A DNA stretch of 64,000 nt from Melastoma dodecandrum (Eukaryota; Streptophyta; Magnoliopsida; Myrtales; Melastomataceae). The notes below the pieces were generated by a model, which did not search any database, was not told the origin of the DNA, and worked only from the letters and a program-made list of their open reading frames with translations. The number at the start of each line of letters is the position of its first letter. Position 1 is the first letter of the stretch. A program made the translations under genes and the position numbers. Below are positions 35,295 to 46,178 of the stretch, in pieces. The stretch spans positions 1 through 64,000 of the forward strand of contig JARUPY010000220.1 in the NCBI GenBank assembly GCA_029817715.1, in the 5' to 3' direction.

Positions 35295-37807
35295 ATGCCG
35301 GGAAAGCCGCCGCCACCGCTGCCCATCGACGCCGTGCTGCCGCGGGTCGCCGAGGCGCTGCGGGCCGACGGCGCCCGCGCCGTGGTGGTCGCGCCGCCCG
35401 GCGCCGGAAAGACCACGCGGCTGCCGCTGGCGCTGCTCGACGCGCCGTGGGCGCGCGGAGCCGGGACGCGCGGACGCCTCGTCCTCATCGAGCCGCGCCG
35501 GCTCGCCGCGCGCGCCGCTGCGAGCCGGCTCGCATCGAGCCTCGGCCAGGATGTCGGCGCGGTCGGCGGGACCGTCCTCGCTGCGCGCCCGCTTCGAGAC
35601 GCGCGCGTCGGCCGAGGCGCGCATCGAGGTCGTCACCGAGGGCGTCTTCACGCGCATGATCCTCGACGATCCCGGGCTCGGCGGCGTCGCGGCCGTGGTC
35701 TTTGACGAGTTTCACGAGCGCTCCCTCGAGGCCGATCTCGGCCTCGCGCTGGCCCTCGACGCCCGCGCCCTACGGCCGGATCTGCGGATCATCGTCATGT
35801 CCGCGACGCTGGACGGCGCGCGCGTGGCGCGGCTGCTCGGCGACGACGTCGCGGTGATCGAGTCGCGGGGCCGCGCCTTCCCGGTCGAGACGCGTTACCT
35901 CGGCCGCGACCCGGCCGAGCGGATCGAGGACGCCATGGTGCGCGCGATCCTGCATGCGCTCGCCGAGGAGCCCGGCTCGATCCTCGCGTTCCTGCCGGGG
36001 CAGGGCGAGATCCTTCGCGTCGCGCAGCGGCTCGCGGAACGGCCGCTGCCGGGCGTCGTCGTCGTCGCCCCGCTGTTCGCGGCGATGGACCGCCGCGCGC
36101 AGGACGCGGCGATCCTCCCGGCGCCGCCGGGCACGCGGAAGATCGTGCTGGCGACGTCGATCGCCGAGACCTCGCTGACCATCGAGGGCGTGCGCGTGGT
36201 GGTCGATTGTGGGCTTGCCCGCGTGCCGGTCTTCGAGCCGGCGCTGGGCCTCACCCGGCTGGAGACGGTGCGGGTGTCGCGCGCCAACGCGGACCAGCGG
36301 CGCGGTCGCGCGGGGCGCACGGAGCCGGGCGTTTGCTACCGGCTGTGGGAGGAGGGCGGTACGGGCGCTCTGGAGCCGTTTGCGCGACCGGCGATCCTGT
36401 CGGCCGATCTCGCGGGCCTGCTGCTCGATTGCGCGGCCTGGGGCGCGCGCCAACCCGAGCGCGACCTCGCCTGGCTCGATGCGCCGCCGGCGCCTGCGCT
36501 CGCCGAGGCCCGCGCGATGCTGGAGGCGATCGGCGCGCTCGATACGAGGGCGGTCTCACCGAAGATGGCCGTAGGGTCAGGGCGCTGGCCCTGCCGCCGC
36601 GCCTCGCCCGCATGGTCGTGCTGGCGGCGGGCGAGGGCGCGACGATGCTGGCGGCGGAGATCGCCGTGCTGATCGTCGAGCGCGGGCTCGGCGGTGATTC
36701 CGTCGACCTGCGCGAGCGCGTGACCCGCCTGCGGCGCGACCGCTCGCCGCGCGCCGAGGATGCCCGGGCGCTGGCGCGCACGTTCGCCAAGCAGGCGGAC
36801 GGCGGCGGGGCAGGGCGAGGCACCGGCGCCAATGATTTGGAGGCGGCGGGCCGCCTGCTCGCCCTCGCTTTTCCCGACCGGATCGCCAAGGCCCGCGGAC
36901 AACCCGGCGCGTTCCCTGATGGCCAACGGCCGCGCCGCCGCGGTCGAGCCGCACGACGCGCTGGCCGGTGCGCAATATCTCGTCATCGGCGAGGTCGCGG
37001 GACGGGCCGGAGCCGCGCGCGCTCTGCTCGCCGCCCCGCTCGACGAGGCGGATATCGAAGCCGTCGCGGGCACCGACATCGTCGCGGCGGACACGCTCGA
37101 CTTCGATCCCGATCGCGGAGCGTTGCGCGCGCGCCGCACGCGGCGTCTCGGCGCGCTGGTCCTGGCCGATGCCACCCGGCCGGTGCCATCCGGGCAGGGC
37201 GCCGCCGCCTGCCTCGCGGCGGGTGTCCGCCGCGCGCGGCATCGACCGCCTGCCGTGGACGCAGGCGCAGCGCCAGCTGCGCGACCGGATCGCGCTCGCC
37301 CGCCGCGCCGCGCCCGATCGCTGGCCCGATCTTTCCGACAAGGCGCTCGCCGCCGCCGGCGCGGCCTGGCTTGCCCCGTTCCTCGACGGCGCGACGAGCC
37401 TCGCCGAGATCGACATGGGCCGCCTCGATGCCGCGCTCGCCGCGCTCGTGCCGTGGGATCTGGCGCGTCGGCTCGATACGGAGGCGCCCGCCGCCTTCAC
37501 GACGCCGGCGGGCGCGAGCCACAGGCTCGACTATGCCGCCGCGCAGGGGCCGACGCTCTCGGTCAAGGTGCAGGAGCTCTACGGGCTCCAGACCCACCCG
37601 AGCCTCGCCGCCGGCCGCGTGCCGCTCGTCCTCGAGCTTTTGTCTCCGGCCGGTCGGCCGATTCAGGTGACGCGCGACCTGCCCGGCTTCTGGCGAGGCT
37701 CCTGGCGCGAGGTGCGGACCGAGATGCGCGGGCGCTACCCCAAGCACCCGTGGCCGGAGGACCCCGCCGCCGCGGCCCCGACCCTGCGGGCGAAGCCGCG
37801 CCCCTGA
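35295..37807 (+). CDS. hrpB: ATP-dependent RNA helicase HrpB, four frameshifts
   Basis: About 837 residues when joined. The N-terminal frame from the ATG at 35295 has [15 protein letters not shown] (Walker A); after a first break near 35575 the DExH core reads [20 protein letters not shown] and [15 protein letters not shown], then [17 protein letters not shown] (motif VI). Further breaks lie near 36550 (one G missing), 36912 (extra C) and 37215. The HrpB-specific C-terminal region continues through [20 protein letters not shown] and [10 protein letters not shown] to the stop at 37807. Four slips in a conserved reading frame with no other damage suggest sequence error. The cellular role of HrpB is unsettled; it is non-essential in E. 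coli. Confidence 0.88.
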
Positions 37808-37970
37808 CCGTTACAGCGAGGTCTGCCACGCGGCCGAAACTTGGCGCCAGGGTCACGAGGTCGACCTGTCATCGCGGCAGGGCGTCCAGGCAAAAGTGCA
37901 GCAAACCAATCATAAGTGAAGGCACCTTGCCTGGCGCCGTGTTCCCTTCCGCCGTTCGCGGAGACGCAGC

Positions 37971-38207
37971 ATGGACATCCAGGTCTTCAGGCATTTCGAG
38001 GATGCCGACGCAAGCAGTCTCCGGGTCGAGCTGTATCGTGATGACGATCAGGTCGTACGCGCCTGGTACATCGGCCCGCTCATCAGGATGGCCAGAGAAT
38101 TCGTGCTGCCTTTCACACCGCGCGAGCGAAACCTGCGCGCGGAAACGGCGATCGTCCGTGCCGTCGAGATCGCGCTCGCCGCCGATTCTTCCGGTGTCAT
38201 TGATTGA
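37971..38207 (+). CDS. Small hypothetical protein
   Basis: 78 residues from the ATG at 37971, with GGAG 7 bases upstream. Soluble mixed alpha/beta look (DASSLRVELYRDDDQVVRAW). No family is recognised. It stands alone between hrpB and the DUF4142 gene. Confidence 0.5.
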   Translation: MDIQVFRHFEDADASSLRVELYRDDDQVVRAWYIGPLIRMAREFVLPFTPRERNLRAETAIVRAVEIALAADSSGVID

Positions 38208-38606
38208 TCCGGGGCTTCTCTGGGACACGCTTTGGGTCGGTCACAAGCGCACCGATCCTTTTTCCGCCTTGCTCGAGCCTCCCGCCAAGGGTCGGCGCCG
38301 GCGTCGGCATGACTTCCTCGTCGCACGCGATCGCCATGCCGTCGCGCTCAGGGGCGGGGCCGGTCGCGACATCCCGTCGTAGGCACGTTCAAAGGTCTCT
38401 TGCCAAACTATCGAGGATCGAGTGCGGCGTCGGTGCCGGCACGACCTCGATGTCGCGCGCGACTTCTATGTCCACGCTCTGGCGTGGGTTCGCTCCTGGC
38501 ACTCCTACGTAAAGCCGCCGTTTCACCCCGAGCCTGCCGAGCCGGCGAATTGGTGGAACGCGCGCGTCGCCGCGCGATTGGCCGTTTACAACGAAGGAGA
38601 AGCCTC
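38208..38606. other. Intergenic region upstream of the DUF4142 gene
   Basis: No supportable gene. Two stretches, about 38285-38340 and 38410-38470, share GGCGTCGG and related wording and may be a decayed duplication. The AAGGAGA before 38607 serves the next gene. Confidence 0.35.
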
Positions 38607-39137
38607 ATGAAAACGACCCCAACGGTCCTCGCGGTGCTCGTTGCCACGGCCCTCGCCTTGCCGTCGCACGCCGAGACGCTCAGCGAGAAGACGGGCGTGA
38701 ACTCGACGCTCGGCATCGCACCGACCACCAAGGACTTCATCACGGAAGCGGCGATCAGCGACATGTTCGAGGTCGAATCGAGCAAACTCGCCGAGGCGCA
38801 GACGAGCGGACCGACCAAGGCCTTCGCCGAGAAGATGGTGACCGATCACACCAAGACGACAAGCGAGCTGAAGCCGCTCGCCGAGAAGGCGCATGTCGCT
38901 GTGCCGGCAGCGCTCGACAGCGCGCATCAGTCGATGCTCGACAAGCTCAAGGGCCTGAAGGGCGACGACTTCGCCAAGCAGTACCATTCCGACCAGGATA
39001 CCGGCCACAAGGACGCGGTCTCGCTGTTCGAGCGCTACTCTAAGGGCGGCGAGGACGCGAGCATCAAGGCTTGGGCCGGCAAGACGCTGCCTGCCCTCCA
39101 GGAGCATCTCAAGATGGCGGAGAACCTGGACAAATAG
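38607..39137 (+). CDS. DUF4142 secreted/periplasmic protein
   Basis: Intact 176-residue protein with a signal peptide (TPTVLAVLVATALALPSHA, cleavage after SHA) and a DUF4142 four-helix domain (FITEAAISDMFEVESSKLAE, then SGPTKAFAEKMVTDHTKTT). The family resembles ferritin-like folds and is common in the periplasm of alphaproteobacteria, often stress-linked. AAGGAGA 7 bases before the ATG confirms the start. A longer upstream in-frame extension is rejected because it would bury the signal peptide. Confidence 0.88.
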   Translation: MKTTPTVLAVLVATALALPSHAETLSEKTGVNSTLGIAPTTKDFITEAAISDMFEVESSKLAEAQTSGPTKAFAEKMVTDHTKTTSELKPLAEKAHVAVPAALDSAHQSMLDKLKGLKGDDFAKQYHSDQDTGHKDAVSLFERYSKGGEDASIKAWAGKTLPALQEHLKMAENLDK

Positions 39138-39219
39138 AGCGCCCAACGTCCGATGTCCGTCCCGGTCGCGCGGCTGCATGCCGCGCGACAGTCGTTTGGG
39201 AAACGTCGTTCTGTCGCTG

Positions 39220-39466
39220 CTGTCAGGCGTCCCCAACCCACGTTGTCGACAGGCTCACGGTCCGCCGTGAGCACGACATGGTTGCTCGCGTCGCGCACGA
39301 CGGCGCCGAGCTGGCTGTGCAGATGCTGCAGGGGCTCGTCCTTGGCGATGGCGCAGAGCAGGCGCAGGCTTCCGCGCCGACCTCGTCCGCGATCGGCGCA
39401 TTCCTTGCCCTCGTCGTCGACCGACGAGAATTTCTTGTTATGGACGTCGAAAAAGTACCGAGCCAT
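39220..39466 (-). CDS. DUF6894-family small protein, compensating indels
   Basis: From the ATG at 39466 it reads MARYFFDVHNKKFSSVDDEG, the typical opening of the rhizobial DUF6894 family, and ends DASNHVVLTADREPVDNVG. Between them the expected acidic stretch ADADEVGAEA is in another frame, as if one base was gained near 39393 and one lost about 20 bases later. The true stop is uncertain; a frame near 39223 gives a short natural end. The function is unknown. Confidence 0.65.
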
Positions 39467-39636
39467 GTGACATCCCATCGATCACGCGGGAGCACATGCC
39501 TCTCTCAGCCGCCGACGCGCAGGAGACAGCCGGCGATAGCTGAGGCGTAGCCGAGCTGCGTTGAAAGTACCATCACAATTTTAGGCGGCGGCCCGATTTC
39601 TTGCTTGCTATCTGAAGAATATTGAGCGCGGCGGGA

Positions 39637-40392
39637 TCAAGACCCATCGGGTGGCGTGGACCCGCTCGTCAGCGGCAGCAGATGCAGGTAATTCGGATTG
39701 AAACTGCAATAAGCCTTGAGCCGAGCGACGTCCATGATCTCCAGCCGCTTGCCCTTGAGTGCGAATCAGCCCTTCCGAGCGCAGCTCCTGCAGGTTTCGA
39801 TTCACGTGAACCGTCGAGAGGCCCAGCACGTCGGCGAGCTCGCTCTGCGTAATCGGGAAGTCGAAACCCGGTTTCCGATGCATGACCGACCGCCTGGAGC
39901 CGCATCAGCAGCTCGCAGAACAGGTGCGCCATCTGCCGGTTGGCGTCGCGCTGGCCCATGTTGGCCAGCCACTCGCGCAGGACGGCCTCGTCGGTGAGCG
40001 ACGCCCACCACAGCGCCCGGGTTATCCTTGGGTGGTTTCTCTGTAAGGTGCTCGACGGTCGAACGCGGAATCTCCGCGATCTCGCAGTCCGACAGCGTCG
40101 CGATGCCATGGTCCATGTACCGGAGAAGCGCCACGTGAAGGTCGCAGGCGTCGCCCGGGCACCAGCAGCGCCATGATGTGGCGGCGCCCCTGCGGCATCA
40201 TCTTGTAACGGCAGGCGAAGCCATGGAAAACGACGATGACGCTCTCCGGCCGCTCGCCCTTCGGCGATGAGGTCCTGGGTCTTGCCCACTTGGACGGCGG
40301 CGGATCGGCACCGACAGGAGAATCTCCCGATCGGCCTCGGCGAGGAAACCGCTGTGATCGAGCTTCTGGATGAAGCGTTGCGCATTCCGCAT
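39637..40392 (-). CDS. Crp/Fnr-family regulator, several frameshifts
   Basis: Pieces in order on the minus strand: QRFIQKLDHSGFLAEADREI, a cNMP-binding-like region (VIVVFHGFACRYKMMPQGRR and HIMALLVPGDACDLHVALLR), DCEIAEIPRSTVEHLTEKPP, and a C-terminal HTH (FPITQSELADVLGLSTVHVN, then RNLQELRSEGLI) with a stop at 39637. About five frame changes are needed over 750 bases. The HTH is that of the Crp subfamily common in rhizobia. An AT-rich palindrome lies 60 bp upstream. It could be a pseudogene rather than sequence error. Confidence 0.65.
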
Positions 40393-40453
40393 GCCGTGGC
40401 GTGGATAGGCGTTAGCTTCTAGCCTATGTGAAAGCGCGGGAGGAGGCGCACAC

Positions 40454-40479
40454 AATAACATATGTTAATCTATGTTATT
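40454..40479. promoter_or_regulatory. AT-rich palindrome upstream of the Crp/Fnr gene
   Basis: AATAACATA and TATGTTATT form a perfect 9-bp inverted repeat with an 8-base spacer. It is an isolated AT-rich patch 62-87 bases before the regulator's start, a likely operator (possibly autoregulation). No other gene is supported between 40393 and 40771; an AT-rich frame from 40482 has no family match. Confidence 0.45.
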
Positions 40480-40771
40480 TCATGACCAACGAAAAACACG
40501 AGATTTGGGTCAGCAATGCTTCATTGCTGGACTTTATACTATTGATTGAAAGTAATCGAGTGTGTCCGCAAGAGTTTCGTGCAACGACGGTAGAGGCACG
40601 CATCGGCATGACGTGGGCCGTCAGGCGGCCATAGAACGTCGCCGACCTGGATCAAAGCCGCCCGTGACGAGCATCTGCGGTGCTGTGGGCGCGCGCGTGG
40701 AGCAATGCGTCAAGTCAGCGCGCCAAGCGCGCCACTGCCGGAGTTGCCGCCCCGGCATGTCGCGCGTCGGA

Positions 40772-41966
40772 CTAGGCGCTGCGGGGCAGGCGCAGGCTAA
40801 CGCCGGTTTGCTCTCTCTCCGCGCGAGCCGCAATCGCGGCGCGCACCCGCTCCAGCACTGGCCCCGTGATCACGAATGGTGCGCGCGCCGCCTCGTGCGC
40901 CAGCGGCGCAAAAAGTGGGTTGCGAACCAGCGGGCCGTCGCCGTTCTCGAACTCGGCGCGGTTGCCGACATCGAGGTAGCTCTCGGCCGGCAGGCCTTCC
41001 GCCAGCAGGATGTCGTGCCGGTCGAGCTCGACGTGGAGATACTCAACCTGGGCCACGGCCTGCTGCACGATGGTTCGGCCATCGACAAGATGGATGGCCG
41101 GGATCAGGTGCTCGCCCGCCGCGTCGCAGGACGAAGATTCACGTGGCCGGCGACACGACGAGATCGCGTTGCCGGGAGGTTGTCGCCGAAGGCGCCTGCC
41201 GCGATGCGCACCGGACGCGCCTCGGCCGGACGCGGGTGCCGCTCGGGCCGCAAGGTGCGGCGGCCGATCCAGCGGACCGGGACGGCGGCGCCGTCGATCG
41301 TCAGCACAAGGTCGCCCACGGCGAGAATCCTCGATACGTCGCAGGCCATCGGGTGTCGCGAGCCGCGTGCCGGCAGCGAAGCACTCGGCCGGGCCGGTGG
41401 CGCCTGTCCCGCCCCTGCGGGGCCTGTCGCGCCCGCAGGGCCGGTGGCGCCGGTTGGACCTGTAGCGCCAACGCCGGGACCTGTGGCGCCCGTGGCGCCC
41501 GCTGCACCTGTTGCTCCGGTGGCACCTGCCGGCCCGGTGGCACCCGTTGGCCCTGCAGCGCCGGTCGCACCGGAGCCGGTGGCCCCTGTTACGCCGGCCG
41601 GGCCCGTTGGACCCGCCGGGCCCGTGGCCCCTGTCGCTCCCGTGTTGGAGACGACGTTGACGAAGGCCTCCCCGGCCAGAATCAGTGGTATAGGACGTCC
41701 CATCTTGAGTGACCAATTTGGCGCCAGCGATCGGTGCGTAACTGAAATTACTTCCAAAAGGATCGATGTTTTTTCCGACAATTATATTGTGATTTCCCTC
41801 GGGTAGGCTTACAGTAGTGCCAAAATCCCCAAGAGAATCGCTCGTAAGTGGTATAAACTCATTTCCGATTGCTCTGAGATGCCGGCGCATCGGTGTCGAT
41901 AACAACATCGACAGGCGTATTTGCGGTTGTCGTTCCGACGATTGTTACCGTGCCGTAGTTTGCCAT
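40772..41966 (-). CDS. Collagen-like and Hint-domain protein (paralogue), frameshifted
   Basis: From the ATG at 41966 it reads [20 protein letters not shown], then in another frame [20 protein letters not shown] and [20 protein letters not shown] collagen-like tract follows (about 41640-41400 on the plus strand), then [13 protein letters not shown], a Hint_2 domain running in mixed frames ([50 protein letters not shown]) to the stop at 40772. It lacks the large Gly-rich and autotransporter-repeat region of the paralogue at 17673, but the Hint domains are almost identical in wording. At least three indels. Confidence 0.7.
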
Positions 41967-42636
41967 GATAGTCCTCGAAAGCAGCGCTGGAGTGACGATA
42001 GGCTCACGCGGGAGTCGAGGAGGTCGGTGCGGATGGCGCGCTGGAGGCGGAGTCCCGGTGGCCCTGAAGTTGATTGCAAGGTCGTATGAGCGATTCGCAG
42101 CACAATCATTGCGGAAATGCGATCAGTCGAGGCCTGCACCCAGCTAGACTTTGTTTTTTACCGATTTGCACTACAGTTCCCCCGAGGGTGTGCTGTATCG
42201 GCAACAACCATGCAACGTGATTGTGTACAGAATTATACAAATTACGTAATACATTAGTATTAGGTGTCGTCCCACACTTCACGGGCGGCGCTCGTGTTGG
42301 TCACGTGCGAATCTTTCGCAACGACGCCACCCGCTTCCCAGCCGGACACTGGTTTCGGTCATCTCGCTGCCCGCCGGACACGGAACACCGCGCGTCAGCG
42401 TTCGCGGCAAAGGTCCCGCTGGACGTCAGCGTTTCGTCGACACTCGCACAGCGCGACGTCGACGAACGGTGACCTTGGCGCGGCTGGATGTCCCATGCTC
42501 TTGGACATGCCAAGCTGCGACGGCAAGCGCTGTACGCGGCATCCGGTCCGGCTCGACAAGCCCGGAGCCTCGGTTAAATGACCTAATCGTCGCCGCGACC
42601 GCAAGAGTCGACGCGGCAGCCTACAGGCGAGGAATC
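41967..42636. other. 670-base stretch without a recognised gene
   Basis: The first half (42140-42265) is AT-rich and probably contains promoter sequence for the Hint paralogue (minus) or the SDR gene (plus). Short frames in 42220-42600 have no family resemblance; they could be decayed mobile DNA. Confidence 0.35.
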
Positions 42637-43393
42637 ATGGCGAACCTTCTCAAAGACCGCACCATCGTCGTCACCGGCGCCGCGACCGGCATCGGGCGCG
42701 CCTTCGCGCTCGGCTGCGCGGCCGAGGGCGCCAACGTCGTCGTCGCCGACATGGGGCCGGCGGACGAGGCCATCGCCGCCATCGAGAAGACGGGCGCCAA
42801 GGCGCTCTACACCAAGACAGACGTGAGCGATTTCCGCCTCCTGCAAGGCGATGGCGGCGGCCGCGATGGAAAAGTTCGCCGCATCGACGGGCTCGTCAAC
42901 AACGCCGCCTATTTCCGCGAGCTGAAGCTCGCCGATTTCGACACGATCGACGAGACGGTGTTCGACCGGGCGCTGGCGGTCAACGTCAAGGGCGTCTGGC
43001 TCGCCTCGGCGGCGGTGCTTCCGGCGATGCGCGAGGCGAAAGTCCGGGCAGCATCGTCAACATCGCCTCCGTCGTCGGCATCGCCGGGCAGCCGGGCTAC
43101 CTGCATTATGGTGGCGAGCAAGGGGGCCGTCCTGATCGATGACAAAGGGCCTCGCCAAGGAGGCCGGCAAGCACGGCGTGCGGGTCAATTGCATCGCGCC
43201 TGGCTTCGTCAAGACGGATGCGACGGCCGACCGCCCGGCGGAATGGCAGCAGGCCTTCCTCGAGGCGCGCGCGCTGAAGCGTCACCATCACCCCGACGAC
43301 CTCGCCGGCACAGCGATCTACTTCCTGTCCGACCTCTCCGGCTTCGTCTCCGGCCAGACGGTGGTCGTCGACGGCGGGCACATCATGCCGTGA
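42637..43393 (+). CDS. Short-chain dehydrogenase/reductase, several frameshifts
   Basis: Classical SDR of about 250 residues. The ATG at 42637 follows AGGA. NAD(P)-binding TGAATGIGRAFALGCAAEG, NNAAYF and an active-site YLHYG-ASKGA segment are seen, and the C-terminus GQTVVVDGGHIMP is the standard SDR ending. Breaks lie near 42845, 43045, 43110 and 43135. The substrate is unknown; NAD use is suggested by the acidic residue after strand 2 (VVVADM). Confidence 0.8.
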
Positions 43394-43400
43394 GGCGCCG

Positions 43401-43837
43401 TCAGATCAGGCAGAGCTCGGCCAGGTCGCGCCGCAGCGCCTCGGGCATGGCGGCGGCGCCGCCGAACCGGGCGAGGTCGGCCGGTGCGGTCTCCGCGGCG
43501 AGGTAGCGCCAGCCCTGGAACGGGCGGCACGGGCGCGGCATCACCGGGATCACGGTCGGCTCGAGGACGAGGTGGCAGCGCCCGATGCCCTCGGCATCGG
43601 TGAAGGGCCTCACGTCGAGCAGGCGCTGGCGGGCCGCGACCTGCCCCTTGATCACCCAGAAGAGCGAGCCGCCGTCGAGGAGCTCGGTCAGGCGCTTGGG
43701 CACCATGCGGGTCGTATGGACCTGCTCGACGGGCTGCCCGGCGGCGCGGCGGGCGGCGAGCCGGGCCGCGATATTCGCCTCGATGTCGGCGAATCGAGGC
43801 GGCGCCGGACGGCGAGCTTGAGGAGATGCAGCGGCAT
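43401..43837 (-). CDS. DUF1489-family protein, one frameshift
   Basis: From the ATG at 43837 it opens MPLHLLKLAV, then after a break near 43795 continues ADIEANIAARLAARRAAGQP, VEQVHTTRMVPKRLTELLDG, FWVIKGQVAARQRLLDVRPF and CHLVLEPTVIPV. These are the hallmark segments of DUF1489, an alphaproteobacterial family of unknown function, about 144 residues. It converges with the SDR gene, 8 bases away. Confidence 0.85.
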
Positions 43838-43909
43838 GGCGCCTTGATAGGACGGGCACGGGCCGGCGGCCCAGGCCCGCGGGCGGCTTGCGCACGGTTT
43901 TCCCCAGTC

Positions 43910-44573
43910 TCAGGCCACCTCGAACCGCTCGATCCGCCAGCCCTCGGCGGCGGCGCTGGCGATCCAGTCGCGCCAGGCCTGGAGGTCCATGACGGCCTCC
44001 ATGTAGGCCTGTGTCGTCGCGGCGACCTTCTGGGCGTAGATGTGCAGGCGGGCGACGACGGGCGCGTACATGGCGTCGGCGGCCGAGAAGGCGCCGAACA
44101 GGAACGGGCCGCCCGCCCCGAACCGCGTGCGGGCACCGGCGAAGGCCGCCTCGAGGCGCGCCACGTCGTCGGCCACGGCTTTGCGCGCGTCAGGCTCGAG
44201 TCTCGGCTTTTGGGCGCGCGGGCGCAGGTTCATCGGGAACGCCCGGCGCAGCGGCATGAAGCCGAATGCATCTCGGCGGACAGCGAGCGGGCGTTGGCCC
44301 GACGACCGCGTCGCGCGGCCAGACACGACGCTCGGGATGGCGCTCGGCGAGATATTCGATGATCGCCAGCGAATCCCAGATGGTGACGTCGCCATCGATC
44401 AGGATCGGCACCTTGCCGGCCGGGCTCAGGCGGCGGATCTCGGCGTTCGTCGCCGGCTCGTAGAGCGGCAGCACGATCTCGTCGAATGTAATCTCCAGCG
44501 CGCGCATGAGCAGCCACGGCCGCATCGACCAGGACGAGTAGTTCTTGTTGCCGATGACGAGCTTGGCCGGCAC
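43910..44573 (-). CDS. Glutathione S-transferase-family protein, frameshifted
   Basis: The probable GTG start at 44573 gives LVIGNKNYSSWSMRPWLLMR, the N-terminal thioredoxin-like domain with the SSWSMRPW motif of this subgroup; PAGKVPILIDGD and WDSLAIIEYLAERHP contain the cis-Pro and glutathione-contact residues. After breaks around 44265-44300 the alpha-helical C-terminal domain reads AVADDVARLEAAFAGARTRF and PFLFGAFSAADAMYAPVVAR. About 220 residues. Conjugation or reductase activity; substrate unknown. Confidence 0.82.
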
Positions 44574-44574
44574 G

Positions 44575-45736
44575 AGTTCATGTGCTCCCTCGACGCCGTT
44601 GCATTCCGCTGCACCGCCTGCGCCCGGTTGAGGCCGCGCGCCGAGGCCGCCGCCCGGGCTCTTGTCGGTCACCCGGGCCGGCGGCTGCGCCTGCCCCTCC
44701 GCCCGCCGTTGGGCCAGCAAGGTGTCCTCGCCGAAGGCATGAGGTCGACGACCGGGCGCTCGCAGGTCAGCGCCGGGGGTAGGGCGAAGGCGTCGGCGTC
44801 GGGCGAAGCGCGACACCAGGACCAGCGACGCCGACGTCGCGGGTCAGCGGTCCGATGCTCGAAGAGCGGGCCGATGGCCGCCGGCGCGACGAGATGGAAG
44901 CCCGGCCCCGCGTCGCAGGCGGCAAGGAAAACGGCCGGCTCGAACGGCCCATGCAGCACGAGGCCGGAAGCGCCGATGAGCGCCGCGAAGGGGCCGGCGA
45001 CCAGGCCCGGCGAGGCTCGCCGGCGGCAAGGTCGAGACGATTCGCGTGGACGGGTTGATGCGTGCCTGCTCAACCAGGGATAGCGCGTCGGCGAAGAGCG
45101 CGGCCTGGCGATGCGTGATCAGCGCCGGCGCCGTCGGCGATCCGTGGGACGGCGCATTTGTGAAGGTGCCGATCATCGGCATCTCGGCGTGGCTGGGCGC
45201 GGCGTCGTATGGTCGCGTCCCGCGCTCATCGCATCGAGCCGTGCGAAAGAGACGTCGGCGGCGCCGTCGACCGGCTCCGGCCCCCTGCGTGGCGACCAGC
45301 CGGATCGAATCGGCGAGGGCGGCGGCGGACAGGTAGAATCTCGCCGAGATCGACCTCCGCCGTAGCTGGCCGGGCCGACGAGCGCGACCGCGCCGGCGAC
45401 GCGGGGCGTGGGCGGCGATCTCGACCGGGCCGAGCCCGCAGGCGACGAGCGCCGGGCTCGAGCCCGGCGCGCAAGGCGGCGACGAGTGCCACTAAGGCGT
45501 TTCGCCTGCGCGCCGGCGACGACGAGCACACGCTCGCCCGCGCCAGCGCCGCCAGGCGGAACAGGGCTGCGAGCCTTGCGACGCGTCGCGCGAGCGCTTC
45601 GGCGGTGGACGGACCCTCGTCGTCGGCGACCAGCGGCAGGGTCGGGACAGTCGATCGCGGCGGCGGCGAGCAGGACGTCGAGGCCGCTCTCGGGAAACGG
45701 CTCCCCGACGCCTCCGATCGGCGATAGGCTGGTCAT
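44575..45736 (-). pseudogene. AMP-binding (acyl-CoA ligase-like) gene, heavily frameshifted
   Basis: The ATG at 45736 follows GAAAGGA. The opening SLSPIGGVGEPFPESGLDVL and the later GSPTAPALITHRQAALFADA, RIVSTLPPASLAGL and FEPAVFLAACDAGPGFHLVA resemble the N-terminal and P-loop regions of AMP-dependent synthetases. Many frame changes occur and the C-terminal AMP-binding domain is not seen, so the space is too short for a complete enzyme. It may be a true pseudogene or a badly read gene. Family assignment is tentative. Confidence 0.4.
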
Positions 45737-46178
45737 GACGTCCTTTCTACCCGAGCCCGCGTCACCCGAATCCGCGCGTCGCGGTCGGCGCATATTGCGG
45801 CAAAGCCCGCGCCGGCGCGAGCCTCGTTTGACGGCCATCCAACGCGACTGGCGTTTGGGACAACGCGCCAAAGGCGGATCGGGACGCCGTCCGCGGGCGA
45901 CGACATTCGTTTGTCGGTTAACGTGGCGCGCGGCGTCCGCCTGCCGCGCTTTCCCGCAACGCCGCAGGCCGTCCTCCCGTCAATATGTCGCCTCAATGCG
46001 AGGTGAAGAGCAACCGGTCTCGGCGCTGGGCAAGGAGGTTTTCCGGTACGGCTTTGCATGCCTGCCGATGAGGTTCATTCCCGCGTGACACGACGAGCAT
46101 GACTCGATGCGCATGACGAACATGATCGCGACTCGGCCCGCGCGACAGGGGCCAGGCGCCCGAACGAAAGGATATCTG
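45737..46178. other. Intergenic region between the ligase-like gene and ialB
   Basis: About 440 bases without a convincing gene. The divergent flanking genes mean two promoters should lie here. The AAAGGA before 46179 is the ribosome site of the next gene. Confidence 0.4.

Noticed and set aside
38285..38470. Possible second small gene duplication before the DUF4142 gene
   Set aside because: Similarity between the two stretches is short and GC-driven, and no frame has a ribosome site or family resemblance.
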